Assembly (NCBI GenBank): GCA_027625915.1
Contig: JANTQA010000026.1
Coordinates: forward strand, 2,170,001 to 2,234,000
Direction of reading: 5' to 3'
Source: Anaeramoeba flamelloides
Lineage: Eukaryota; Metamonada; Anaeramoebidae
Length of the DNA: 64,000 nucleotides
Shown: positions 21,828-36,200 of the stretch, piece by piece
How the letters are laid out: each line of letters opens with the position of its first letter
Position numbering within the stretch: the stretch's first letter is position 1
Notes under the pieces: model-generated
Told to the model about the DNA's origin: nothing
Database searches by the model: none
Seen by the model: the letters and a program-made list of their open reading frames with translations, nothing else
Translations under genes and position numbers: made by a program

Positions 21828-24800
21828 ATGAATGAAATTTTTTTGTGTAAAACAAAAAAAGGTAAAGTAAACGCTGCTTGTTTGGTCTTTCTTTTTTTGT
21901 TCTTTTCTGGGTTTTATCTCCAGAGCAACAAAAACAGCTTTTTCCAAAACAATATCGAGATCGCTTCTGACAACAAAAAGATCTCACGACAAACAGAGTC
22001 CGACACCAAGATCAAAACATTAACGCAAGAAGACTTGGGCATTTATGGATTTTTTCGGCCAACTATCATTCTGAAAAACAAGGGCCAAATCAGCGATCCT
22101 CATGTCAAGTATTACTCGCATGTGTTAGAAACAGGTACGACTTTTTGGTTTTATGATGACGAAATAAAAATAAGGGTCAAAGGCCACATCGTCAGAATGA
22201 AACTACATAACGAAAGTTGCCTCTTAAAATCTGTTCAACCAGGGGCGTTAAAGGATTCAACCTCGACAGTGATCAAAGGATCGAAAAAGTTCACAAAAAT
22301 CCCGAATTATGAAAAAATCATTTACACAACAACAGCACCAGGGGTAAGCCTGGAGTTTGGTGTTTCAAAGGACAACCAAAAACTCAAGAGCGCCTTTCTT
22401 TTAGACAGGGCAGGCGATTATCAAAAAATCTCAATGCGGTACGAGTCCCAAACACTGGTGCCTTATGTTTCAAAAGGTTCGGGCGAATTATTCTTTTTTG
22501 ATCCTGTACAAAAGAATGCGCCTTTAAGCGAAAGTGCCCCGATTTTCTTCCAATCTTCAAGAGAAATCAAAGGCTCGTTTGCACAACACTTCCCAAACAG
22601 AGACATCATCAGCTTCAAAATCGCAAAAAACCAACACTTTTCCTTAAAAAAACCATTAGTGATAGACCCTTGGTATACAACATATTTGGGATCCTCAGAA
22701 GATGAGGAAAGTTGGAACTTTGTTTTAAATTCAGTTGGCGAATTTATTTCGGTTGGTAAGTAGTTTTTATTCCTGAACATTATTTTTATTTAATTTTCTT
22801 TTTTTTTCAACAAAATCCTTTCTTGTAAAATTTTTCCAAAAACCTCTTATTTTCTTTTTCAAGAATGAAAAATTGAGTATTTCTTATTTTTTAGAAAATC
22901 TAAAATCAAGGTTTGTGATCAAACCAAACAACTTTGTTGTTAAAGTAAGCTGTCTTTAGTGTTGTTTGAATGATAAAAGGAAAAAATTTTCACTTCCTTT
23001 TTCATTTTCTTTTTTTTTAAATTAAGTTTACAAATTACAACCCTACTTCTTCAAAATGAGTTAGAAAAGAAAAATCGGGAAATTGAAAAGGAAGTGAAAA
23101 TTATTCCCATTTATAATTCAAATACCAGTCTCAAAAAAAATTGAAATTTGAATTTCTACAATTCGTGGATAACCTTTATCAACCAAATTAACCTTTACAA
23201 ATTGGATTATCACTGACTAGATTTGTCACTTTTAATTTCAACAATTTTTTTATTACAAAAATGTACTTCAAGTTTGAGAATTCTTTAGGGGATTCTAGGT
23301 TCGAAATGATGAAAAAAAAAATAAAGATTTTTTTCCACAAAATTCGATAGCAAAGTCGTTTGAAAAAAGTGTGTCAAACAATTTTTTTGGTAAAGTCCTA
23401 AAAATAGTATTATTTATGTTTGTCATCTATTTTATAGATAATTTGGCTTGAATACCTAAAATCTCAAAATACTTTTAAAAGGAAAATCCGTGAAAAATAA
23501 ATAAAATAATAAAAGAGAATAATACTTATGTGTTACTATCAAACATAAACGATAAATACATCTGAAAATCAATGACTAAGTTTATCAAAAACTGATTTTA
23601 TCTAAGCAAAATATACTTTGATTCAATAACTGCAACAAAAATAAATAAATAAATACATTTTCATGATAATTTTTGAAATTTTTTTGATCACACCTTTTTA
23701 GGGATGTATGTTCGAAATGAATTCTTCAGAAATAATACAAATACCAACCTTTGGTATTGGCTAATGTTCAGACGATCTTTTATCAACAGAAATTAAAATA
23801 ATATATTTATAACAAAAAATGGTGTTTATTGGCGTTTTTTTGGTTCTACTTTAAAATATCACTTATACAGTTACTTAGAAATACATCTAAGAAGGTATTT
23901 ATTTAATTAGTTTTTCATTCAAGTATAGTTATTTTTCAAAAGCACTAATGACTCAGTAAAAATGTAATAGTTTCCCAGATATCAATACCACCCTTAATTA
24001 CTACTTTGTGATAAGGATATTTAGAACAAAAAATAAAAAGCAAAAAAAAAAAACACCATTTTTTGATAAAAATAATTAATTTTAATTTCTCTTGATAAAA
24101 GATCCTCTGAACCTTAACCAACACCAGAAATAAAAGGAGACATTTGTAATGAATATCCAAAGAACCCATTTTGAACTCACACCCTTAAAATGATTATTTT
24201 ATAATTTTAGAATTCAAATAAATTAAAAAATTTATAAATTGATAAATTGTTTGTTTCAAATTTGTATCCTTCCAGTTAACATCTTTCAATTTTTCAAGTT
24301 TGTAAAATCTTAGATATGTAAAAAGGATTTTTCAACTTTGACGGAAAAGAAAAAGGAGATCAAGAATGAAGCCAAGAAATTAGATTGTTTCAGATTCATT
24401 TTAAGAGGATTCAAGACAAAGTTGTTATAAAATTTGAAAAAAAAATATTCACAAACTGCTACCATAGCCTACAAATATTGTAAAAAAATACAAATGAAAT
24501 TTAGAGCTATTGAATTTTCAAACAGTTTTTCCACCACCATATATTTGAAGAAAAAAATTAAATCCCCTTTTCTTAAATACAATATTTCTAAAGAAAATAA
24601 GTTCTGTTTATATAAAAAAAAAAAAAAATAAAAAAATATACTGATTATTTGAAATTAAATAATTAAGAAAAAAATATTATTTCAAAGTATTCTCATTTTC
24701 ACCACTAAATGAGATTATTCTGGCCATCATTTTTTTTTAGAGGCCGAATTAAGAAAATTGAAAACACATGGCAGAGTATAGTGAATACATTAAAATCCCA

Positions 24801-27250
24801 AGTGCATTATATCAATGTGGGAGTTTACTTAAAACCGAAACCTGGGTCTTATTAAAAATACATAGAAATTCAGAACAATTTGACAATTTTTTTCCACTTC
24901 ATTTATAAAACCCATTTAAATTATTTATTGATATTCTTAATAAAGCTGCATTCTATTGTTATATGTACAATGTCTTTGTTGAGAAATTGAATTTTTTTTT
25001 TAAAAAACTTAAAAAATTGTTTCTAAAAAAAAAAAAAAGATCCTTTCATGGTTTGCCCTTAATTTGAAATTATGAGATAGTAACCAATATATACCAATGG
25101 CATTTATATTTGATTTGGATCTGCAACGAAGATTAGTTGAAAAATCGCAATAAAATGAATATTTTTAATCTAAACCACTTAATTTCCAATATTTTAATTA
25201 CAATTTTTAATCTTATTGGTTAAAAAGTTTAAATTTTTTTTTTTTTTTTTATCATAAATTAAAAGAGCTAATTCAACAAAATTATCCCCTATTTGCCGTT
25301 AGGTTTTTTTTAATTTGAGAAATAAAAAGAAATTTTCATAAATTTTTGGTTTATATCTCAATTTAAAAAAAACCGCCGTTAGCTTTTCCAGAATTCAAAG
25401 TAATTTAGTAAAATTTTTGATTTTACTCAATTCTTTTGAATTCTGGAAAAGCTAAGCACTCCACGGCACTTTACGTGAGGTTTTTTAGAATTCAAAAGAA
25501 TGGAGAAAAGTCAAAGATTCTACTCAATTCTTTTAAACTCTGGAAAAGTGCCGTTAGGTTTTTTTTACTTTTTGAAATGTAAAGAAAATTTATTTAATTT
25601 TCTTTACATTTCAAAAATTCAAAAAAACCAAAGTACTCTACGAAACTTGACAGAACTTCCTTAAACACTAAACCCATTTAGAGACTTTTATTCACGATAC
25701 AATGAAAGCAAGATTATAGTTCATATGATAGCTTTTCTTTAAAAATAGAAAAGAAAAAATATTTATTTTTGAACAAATACAAAAAAAGAGAAAGAAAATG
25801 CAAGAAAGAAAAGCAACAAAATAAAAAAAAATAATATAAAAATCAACTAAAAACTTAATTTTAAAAGTTCTATTTTGCACACCAAGAATTGAATGATTTA
25901 TTTGTAGTTTTCTTTGATGTCAAAAATTTATGGATCGACACCATAATTTGTTTTAATAAAGAATTCTAAATATTTGAGCAACTACTAGATCAAAATAAAT
26001 CTTTTACTTTGTTAATGTTTGAATTTAGAACTTTGGAGATATGTTACCTACAAAATACTAAGTTTTGAAGAATAAGGATTGGTATTCCCAATTTTTCTTT
26101 TTCTTGTTTTGCTTCTTTTTTTTTTTTTTATTTATTTATATTGAAGGTTTTCCAAATTTTGTTTTCGCAAAATTCCAAGTACAAGATACCGACCGGAAAG
26201 ATTGTACGGAAATTTCGATTCAATTCACTTCAGTTGGTTTCAAATCACATCCGCTCGCTTCAGTTAAGCCCATTTGTTTTGTCTAGTTCAAGATCAAATC
26301 AGAGCAAGTTTGTTAAGATTTAATCATGAACAGTTTACCAATTCTTATAATGATTTTTTATTCCTTTTACCCCCTTCAAACACCCCAAAAACAAAAATAA
26401 AAAGAAGGAACCTAAGGAACCTAAGGAACCTAAGGAACCTAAGGAACCTAAGGAACCAAGGAACCTAAGGAACCTAAGGAACCAAGGAACCTAAGGAACA
26501 GAAGGAACACAAACCACAAAATAATGAAATTTGAAAAAAGTAAAAAGTCTCAAAAATAAAAATTTAAATTTCAAAAAAATATTTTATTTTGTTTTCATTC
26601 AAGCTCAAACTATTCCAAAAATTAAAAATATAGTTATATTTATCAATTTCAATTCATCTTTTAAGGCTTTTAGGTTGGTTTGAATTTGTATATCCAGATT
26701 TTTTTTCAAAAAGAATTGAAAAATCTGAAATTACAAGTTTTTTTTTTTTCTCACAAATTCTTCCACCTTTTTTTTGATCAAAATAAGAGAAAATGAAAAG
26801 AGTAATCCATCCATAATTTTAATATTTGGTAATTTAAATTATTTTTATTTTGACAAAAAAAATAAAAACTCAAAAAAATAAAAAATCAAAAAATAACAAA
26901 TAGGAGTTACTCTAGGATATGATTTCCCAATTACTGATAGAAGTTATCAAAATGAATTCAAGGGTGAAGATTATAATTGTTTTCTTTTTAAAATGACAAC
27001 TGGCATGGGCTTAAAGTGGAGTACGTTTATATCATCAGATGAAGAAGATCAATGTAAAGGAATAACTTTGGATGATGTGGAAAATATAGTTATTACTGGT
27101 TGGACATATGGAATTGATGGGGATGATGCATGGCCTACCACCCCAGGTAAATTTAGAGTTTTTTTTCCTATTATTATTATTATTATTTTAAGGGTTTGAT
27201 ATATTTTATTTGTAGTTACTTATAAATATACCTGTAGATAAAAACACCTA

Positions 27251-27281
<31 letters not shown>

Positions 27282-30200
27282 ATGCGGCTATTTCAAAAAA
27301 AGTATGTGGTATTTTTTTCAATATTTGAAATAAATTTCTCTTTGGAAGTATTTCTATTCGTAAATTGGCAATATAAAATTAAGATGAATATTACTACTAA
27401 TTAAATCAGCACCTATTATTTGTAATAATTAATAATATGTTCATTAAAATGTTGCGAAAAAATTTTCACCATTTTTTTAGAGAAAACAATGCACAACCAA
27501 TTTCAATAAAAAAATTTCAATATGATAAGAATACAAACGATTTTTTAAATAATCAAATGCTGTTATAACTTTCCCCTTCGATGAGAAATTCTATCAAGAT
27601 TAAACCTCTTTGGAAAACGTTTTTTACAATGATCAAAAAGAAAAAAATAACAACCAATTTTCACACCTAAAAAATATCAAGTTAAATTAAGATCAGTAAC
27701 TTTGATATATTTTAATTAAATGTAATGCCTTACAAATAAACAAATTGACCTATTCTAAACAATAAATTATCGATTAATAATAATTTTGGAGAGTGGAATG
27801 GTAGTTTTAGAATTAAGTTTAATAAAGATATTATAAAATAAATTTATCATGCTTTTTTGGAAATAGCCACAATATATATATATATATATATGAATTCTTT
27901 TGGTGATTTTAATAGGAGTTTTCACATCAAGAATAATTCCATTTAGCTTATTTTTCTTCTTTTTTTCTTTTTTTTTTTTTTTTTATAATATAGTATAAAT
28001 ATTCCTATTAAACCAAAATTATAAATTAAAAATTTTATAAAACTTTTAAATATACATCCAAAAATAAATATTTTATTATTTACTTTTTCTTTTATTTAAA
28101 TAGACACCTGTTTCCCAACAACACAATATTGCGACAGAAGTGGTTTTGTTACAAAAATGAATTCAGTGGGTACAGATATTATATGGAGCACGTTTACACC
28201 ATCATCTTTAAATGATACTAATGGGTTTAGAGGTAATTTCATTTACATTTATTCTCTTCTCAGATATTTATACAAACAAATATATATATATATATATATA
28301 TACATATATTATTTGTTTTAAAATTCAAATAGTTTTAAATTTTTATTGATTTATAAAAACAAAAAATCAGATCTTCCTTCATACTCTTTCAAATCTTTCA
28401 AATTTGATAAAAAAATTAAATCTGAAAAATTTTTAAATGATAATAAAAAAGAATTAATTATTTTTCAGAATAGCTTATTTAAATAGTAATTAAGGAATAA
28501 CATCTGTTGCTTTGTACAAGAATGGTATATTTTTTTAAAAAAATATTATTACTAATCTTGTTTGTATATGTTAAACATATTAAAGAATGTATTAAAGTGG
28601 ATCAATTTAAAAAAAAAATAATAACAAAGAATTTACTAATTCTGAAAAGTAAATTCAAATTTCATTAACCAATTCTTAAATAATCAAGAAATTAAATAAT
28701 AAAATTTAGATAAATACATAAACAGTAATTTAATTGTGTTTTTAAAACTCCAAACTTGGGATGATAAATAAAAAGTGTTTCAATTATACTTGATGTAAAT
28801 TTTGATTTGAAAAATTACTTAAAAATATTCTGAAATATCAGAATGGGTTAAGAATCCTGATTGATCAAAATGATCTTCGAATGTTTTTGTAAATAACTAT
28901 TAAATAAATTTATTATTTTGAAGTTTCTAAAGCTGTTTTAAATAAAGAACAATTAAGATTTTCTTTTATCATTAAAAATTGTCAAATTTGATAACCAATA
29001 AATAATAAATCAACTTTTTAAAATTCCTAAATCATAATTTAGGAATTCGGGCAAATAAGAGGAATTAAAAACTCCTCCGTTAAATAATAAAAAAAAAAAA
29101 AAAAATAAATCAACTTTTTAAAAGCTTAAAGAATAATCAACACAACTTTGTTTCTTGAAAAATCAAATTAATTTTTAAATTGAAGTCAAATATTTTTTAA
29201 ATATTTATAATCGGCAATATAATAATATTTTGCTTTTATTTAAATGTTAAAGTATGCATTTCATATTAAAGAATATCCACTATCAAAAGAAAAGAAAAAG
29301 AAGAAAATTTGAAAACATTCACTTAAAAAATGAAATCAAATTATTTTCATTTTTTTTTTTTTTAATATTGGGTTTATCGCTCTGTTAACTTTTTAACTTC
29401 AGATAATCTCAACTTGATACCTTCAATTAAATATTTTTTTCTTTGGAGTTTTATACATTATCGATTTACAAAAATCTTTAACTCTCTATATATTTAATTT
29501 TATGTCAACTTCTTTTTAAAAATCCAGATAAATGATTACCGACGGGGGTTTAAATATTGTAATATAGAAGGCTAATCAAGAATTGACAAATCATTGTCTC
29601 TAAAAAAAGTTATCAGAGAATTTTGATTTGTGTATGTAGGGATACTTTATTGTTGAAGAAAAAAATATTTATTATTATTTCCATCAAGAAATTGAGGGGA
29701 ATTTTAGTTTTATATAGTTTCTTGATATTTTCTAGCCTTAAAAAAGCCTTATATAAAGTATTAATTGATTTTTATCATGATAACATATTGTTCTCCCTAA
29801 AACATATACTTTATTATGTAAAGACATCCCTAATAAGTACAATATTTGTAATATTTTCTTTTACTTGTTATTCTACACACATGACCTTTTTTCTTGAATC
29901 TTTCTTGATCCGAGATGACTTCATCCTGTAGAAAATTACTTGTCTCCACTTTTTCGCTTTTCAATAACAACACAATATTTCGAAGCGTCTTCTTTCTCTG
30001 TAATACTTTCTTTCCAAATATATATATATATATATATATTATATGTGGGGGTATTCATATCAAACCACTTTAATATTAAAATTTTACTTTGATACAAAGC
30101 ACTTACAAATTTGTTTTGAGATTTCATAACTATCTCAAAAAGGATCTTTATATAAAAAGGAAATTTTTAAACTTCTTTTAAGAACACTTCTTATTTAATT

Positions 30201-33200
30201 TCTTCCTGGGTATCTATGATTTTTTAATGTATTATCTGAATTGCATTGTTTTAGTACTTTTAGGAAATAGTTTGCAGTTTATAGGGAATTTCAAGAGTTA
30301 AATCTTGTTATGTAAAGACCTTAGTTATTAAACCCAATAATTCTTCCTTTGTAACGTTTTTGTTATTTAAAAAACATAAAATTAATTCTATTCATTTGAA
30401 TTATTACAAGTAAAAAAACTGAAAATGTTAATATATATCAAAACCATCAGTATACATCAATTAACTAAAGCGGTATATCCTTGAATAATTCCAAAAAAAT
30501 AACCAATTTACTTATTTTTCATAAATAAAAAAAAAAAAGAAAAAAATATTTCCACATTTTTTAATCTTCTGGAAATATCCAAAAAATACAATTTATTTTA
30601 TTTATTTTTTTTTATTATTATTAATGAAGAGGGGTGTTTTTATTTCATCTTATTTACCTTTCTGGTTTTTTTAATTTGAGTAATAAAAAGAAAATTTTTG
30701 AAATTGTCTTTATATTTCGAAAATTAAAACAAAATTACCTTCTGTTTTACGTTAATTTTTTTTTTTTTAATTTAAGAAATAAACTGAAAATTTATTTAAT
30801 TTTCGGTTTATTTCTTAAAATAAAAAAAAATGTCGTTAGCTTTTCCAGAATTTAAAAGAATTGAGTAAAGTCTTTGATTTTTCTCTATTATTTTGAATTC
30901 TGGAAAAGATAAGTACTCTTCGGCATTTTATGGTACATGACGGCACTTTCAGAAACTCTAAACCTGAATTTAGTGTTTTTTATACAAGTTATAATGTAGG
31001 CAAGATTATAACCCAGATGGATTCCTTTTCTTTAAAAAAAAAAAGAAAATATTTTATTTTTTAAACAAAGACAAGAAAAAAGAGAAAGAAAAGCACAATA
31101 AAATAAAAGAGATTAAAAAAATCACAAAAAAAAAGTAAAATCTTTATTTTTTTAAAAAGTTCTGTTTTGCACCCCCAAGTATTGAGTTTTGAATTGGTTA
31201 TTGGCTGTTTCCTTTAAAGTTAATTATTTCGAAATTTTCTAGATCACTACCATATTTTTTACCTATTTGCATACTACCTTACTTGACAGAAGTTGACCCG
31301 AGTGCAAGATATTGCCACTCTACTTTCACTTGGTTAATACCCAGCACAAGACAATTACAATTTCAAAAGTTAAATTGCTACCAGTATTTCTCCTCTTCAA
31401 TATTTTACCCACCAAATTAGAATCATACCTTTGATTTTTTTTCTTCTTCTCTACTTTGTAATAAAATGAAAAAAAAATTCTTTTTTTAGAAGAAATAAAG
31501 TAAACTCAAAAAAAGGAAAAGGAAAAATAATAAAAAACATTAGATATTTGCTTTCTCATTTACTTTTAATATTTAAATTCAAAATTTCCAAAATATTTTT
31601 TTTCACTTATATATAAAAATATATTTTCTATTTTTCTTATATATACATACTTACACTATCTCTATATCAATAGGGCGATCAGTTCTTTATGATACTCTCA
31701 CAGATTCATTGCTTTTAGTCGGGTACCCGGGAGAAGAGGTAGGCTCATGTTCACCCACGGGCATTTGGAACTACACTGGGGAATATAATGGTTGGATGAA
31801 TATTAGAAATGATGGATTAGGCTTTAATTGTAAGATATTTTTTTTTATCATTTTATTTTTTTAATACAATCTTTTATTGTAAGGGTGTATTTAGGTCTTT
31901 ATTTCAGTAAAAAAAAAAAAAAAAAATTAATAAATAACAAACAAACTAAATAACACTGGAATTTAAATATTCTTATCATAATATTTGTATAATTATCAAA
32001 AACATTAAATTTATTCTTAATGAAAACATTTTTTTTTTTGATTAACATTCCACTTTTAAATAATAACATTTAATAATAAATACACAATGAAAACAAAAAT
32101 CTAATCTTTATAATTAATAGGTTTTAATGGGTTAGGTGATAATTATAGATTATCAGTACCTTCAAAAGAAGATGTATTAATTTATTCTGATTCATTATAT
32201 TTTACAACATTATTTGGTATTGAAGATCCATATGGAGAATCTGTCCAAACATTTGATAGAGAATGTATGCCACAATACTCTACTAGTTTGGGGATAAAGG
32301 CTGTGAATTATTATTCAATTTTCCCCATTGATAAGGAAACTTATTGGGTAGCAGGAAATACACTAAACGACACTTTCCCAACAACTTCTAATGCATTTCA
32401 AAAAGATTTTAGTAATAACGGTTCGAGTGATGGGGTTTTTTTAAAATATGAATCCCAAACTGATTTGGTATACTCCTCATTTTTAGGCTTTACTGGATTT
32501 GTTAAAATCCATCAAATAAAAGTAGATTCAAATCAAAGGGTAATTGTAGCCGGTTCTGGTTCACCTTTAGAAAGTTATGATCAATTTTATGGAAAAGATT
32601 TGGATCACCAAAAAGGGTTTATTATCGTCTTTAATTCAACTGGTAACGGGCTGGTATATTCAATAGGGTTTAATTCTCCAATTACTAATCTTGAATTATT
32701 TAAAAAAGATGAATTAGAATCGATTATCGCTTTTGGATATACTTATTCTGAAAATGTGTCAATTTCAGAGCAGGCTTATCAAAATGCCTCAAAAGGTAAT
32801 CAATTTATTCTTTATTCTCCCTTTCTCTCTTTCTGAATTATATATATATATATATAAATATAATATCATATAAAAACTTTGTGTATAAAATTTCGAAAAA
32901 TAAATTATTTTGTTTCAAATTTACCCTTAAAACAGTCAAGTATAATTTTCATCAAGCATTCAGATATTTGAGGTAAAATATATTTTGGTGTTTGTTGATT
33001 TTTGACTTTTAATAAAGAAAATAATTAAGCTTTAATCTTTTTGAATTTTGACAAAAAAATTTTTTTCAATATTCAAGGTCAATAATTAAAAATGTCGATT
33101 AATTTTTTATTTAGTTAATTCAAGTCGAATCATTTTCATTTTTTTTAAAAAAACAAACTCAAATTAATTGTTTTTAAAAAAAAAATTTTTCTATTAATTG

Positions 33201-36200
33201 TTAAAATAATTGAAGAAATCAAAATAAATTTATTTTTTGGAAAAGGACTTTAAAAACGGTTAATTAATCATTTTAAATAAAATAATTTTGAATAATAATC
33301 ATTTGTTAAATGAGATATTCTTATAATTTAAAATAAAGAAATAAATACATAATAATGGTCTAGTCACTTGCAGTGAATTTTCTCTGTAACCGAGGAGTGA
33401 CTTGACACCAAAAATAATATTGTGAAATTTCACTTCTTTTTGTTGAAAAAATTCAAATAACAAAAAAGAATTCACAGAATCCCAATTAAAAATAATTAGA
33501 AATAACGGGAAAAAATACCATGATCTTAAACTAAAAGTCAAAAAACAAAATTCAAATAAAAAAAATTAAAGTCTCACAAGATTCAAAAAATTCAATTTTA
33601 GAAAAAATAAATTCACTTTTTTCAATTTAAAAAACTATGGTTAACAAAAAAAAACTGTTTCTCAAATGACAAAAAAAATTTCAAAGAATTATAATAACGA
33701 AGAATCCAAATCACAAAAAATTAACAAAGAATTCTCAAATAACAAAAATTCAAATGTAGAAAAAAAAAAATTTAATCTTTTCTTGCTTCTTTTTTTATTT
33801 TTCCAAATGCTTAAATTACTTCAATTTGAAACAAATTGTTTTCAAAAGAACATAATCAATTTAATTCGATTTAATCTAATTTTTGGTTGTTTTTAGAATA
33901 AGTTTTATTTGGCAAAGTAAGGATTTTGTAACATTCTTTCGAGAAACAATTAATCATTTTGAAAATGAAAAAATGAAAAAAAAAATCTTCGAATAAAACA
34001 ATCTACAAGATTTCAAAAAGATCCTAAAACTAACATATTTGCTTTCCAAATTATATATTACAACCATTTAAATAAAGAAATTGAGTGTCGTTATTTATTG
34101 CTTTTTTCCAAAAATGACCTATGATTTTTCATTGTTAATTTTTTGAAACCAATCATACGTCACATACTGATAGTTGGTTTTTACGTAGTAATTAGTAACT
34201 TTTAAAAATTACTAAAAAAACATTTTTTTTCACTGCTATGACTCGATGTTTAAGAATAAATCTATTTTTGAAATTTTTTGGTTACTTTACTATTTTTTCT
34301 TTTTTTCATTATGATTTCTTACTTTTCTTTGAAACTAAAAATCATTCCATTACCAAACAAATCAATATAAAAAAAAAAAAAATAAAAATAAATGATCTTT
34401 TAATATAAACTATTCAAAAGGAAATGACGATTTGTGGATTTTTGCAAATCATACGATTTGCCCGATGGGCTCATATCTATATGATGATATGTGTGTTCCT
34501 TGCCCAGCAGGGTCAAATAGTACTAATACGGGCGCAACTGATGTATCAACATGTGATTTATGTAATGAGGGAACATTTTCAGAATTGGGCAGCAGTATAT
34601 GTATGGATTGCTTCCAAGGAACGTACAATCCCTTACCAGGCGGCAGTGGGCCATCAAGCTGTATATTATGTGAGGGTGGGAAGTATAGTGATAAGGAGGG
34701 AGCCACAAGTATAAATGTATGTGAAAACTGTAAAGAGGGTACATATTCGGATTATGGGTATAGTAAATGTCTAGATTGCCCCATGGGCACTTACAATCCT
34801 AACCAACGAGGAAACGGATCGGATAGCTGTCTCCTATGTGAGGGTGGGACGTACAGTGATAATGAGGGAGCCACAAGTATAAATGTATGCCAAAAATGCC
34901 AAGAGGGTACATATTCGGATTATGGGTATAGTAAATGTCTAGATTGCCCCATGGGCACTTATAATCCTAACCAACAAGGAAACGGATTGGATAGCTGTCA
35001 ATTCTGCGATGGCGGGTTTTACAATAATATCACCGGGCAAAGTTCTTGCTTTGAATGTCTTGAGGGAGAATATACAAATTCCACGGGATCAATCAACTGC
35101 TTAAAATGTTCGCTTGGTACATATAACCCAAATAAAGGAGGCAGTACTCTTGGTGATTGCCAATTGTGCGCCAGGGGAGCGTATAGCGATGAAGAAGGAT
35201 CCATTGTATGCAAGTTATGCCCACAGGGTACGTGGAATCATTTATACGCACAAACTTCACTCTCCAATTGCCAAAATTGCCCAATAGGAACCTATGGTAT
35301 TAAAGAAGGGGGCATTTCAAGTACAGACGGGTGCGATTATTGCCCGCCGGGCAAATACAACGACCAGGAAGGATCTGTTGACAGTAGCTTTTGCATTGAC
35401 TGTCCCGTGTCGCATTATAGCGATCACTATGGCGCCATTTCGAATGAAACATGCAAGCCTTGCCCAAAGGGGACTTGGAACGATCAACAAGGATTAGTCT
35501 CCCTTGCCGAATGCGTCGATTGCGCCCCCGGTGAATATAATGATTTACCTGCCTCAACAAAATGCCAAATCTGTGGAATCGGCACATATCCAAATATTAA
35601 GCAGACCACTTGTCTAAATTGCTCTGCTGGTACATTTGCTTCGACAGCGGGAAGCGAAGTTTGCGAAAGTTGCCCAGCTAATTCCATAAATTTAAACACA
35701 GGAGCCACCAAATGCTTTAAATGCTCTGACGAAAATATTTGCGTTGGGGGCAGTGAATGCTCCACAGGAAGGGACCCCGAATCCTATTGTGCCAAGTGCC
35801 TACCTAATTATTTTATACGAGGCAATGATTGCAAGGAGTGCCCGCCTACGTGGACAATATACATCTGGCTCGGAGTCGCCATTTTAATTGTGATACTGAT
35901 CATCATATTTTTTAACAAGGTGAAAAAGGCCATTGAAAAGTTAAGAGACCAACTGATCACCATTACCATTGTATCGCTTCAGATCATTGGCGGTATCCTT
36001 GCGATGAATTTGCCCTTCCCAGATTTCTTAATGGAGACCCAAGTCGGCACGGCATCTGGGTTTTTCAATTTAGATGTTGAAATGATCACTGGCTCTCAGT
36101 GCTTTAAAACCTTTAGCTTTTATCAACGATATTTGATTTTTATGATATTGCCGCTTGCAGTGGCCGTATTATTGATCATAATTTGGTTCGTATTGAAAAT

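Larger units (their letters stand above)
22756..26903 (+). other. Intron 1 of the surface-protein gene, enlarged by repeats
   Basis: A 4148-bp intron (GTAAGT donor, TAG acceptor) that interrupts a single SBBP unit. It contains a family C element (22959-23134), a foldback element (23686-24195), a hairpin-module cluster with an associated tail (25270-25920), a GC-richer stretch of unknown nature (26140-26330) and a 9-bp minisatellite (26405-26507). Confidence 0.8.

Noticed and set aside
26065-26330. GC-richer stretch in intron 1 with 60-73 codon frames, considered as an extra exon
   Set aside because: Exons 1 and 2 join into an uninterrupted SBBP unit, and the stretch gives no propeller-like sequence in phase.
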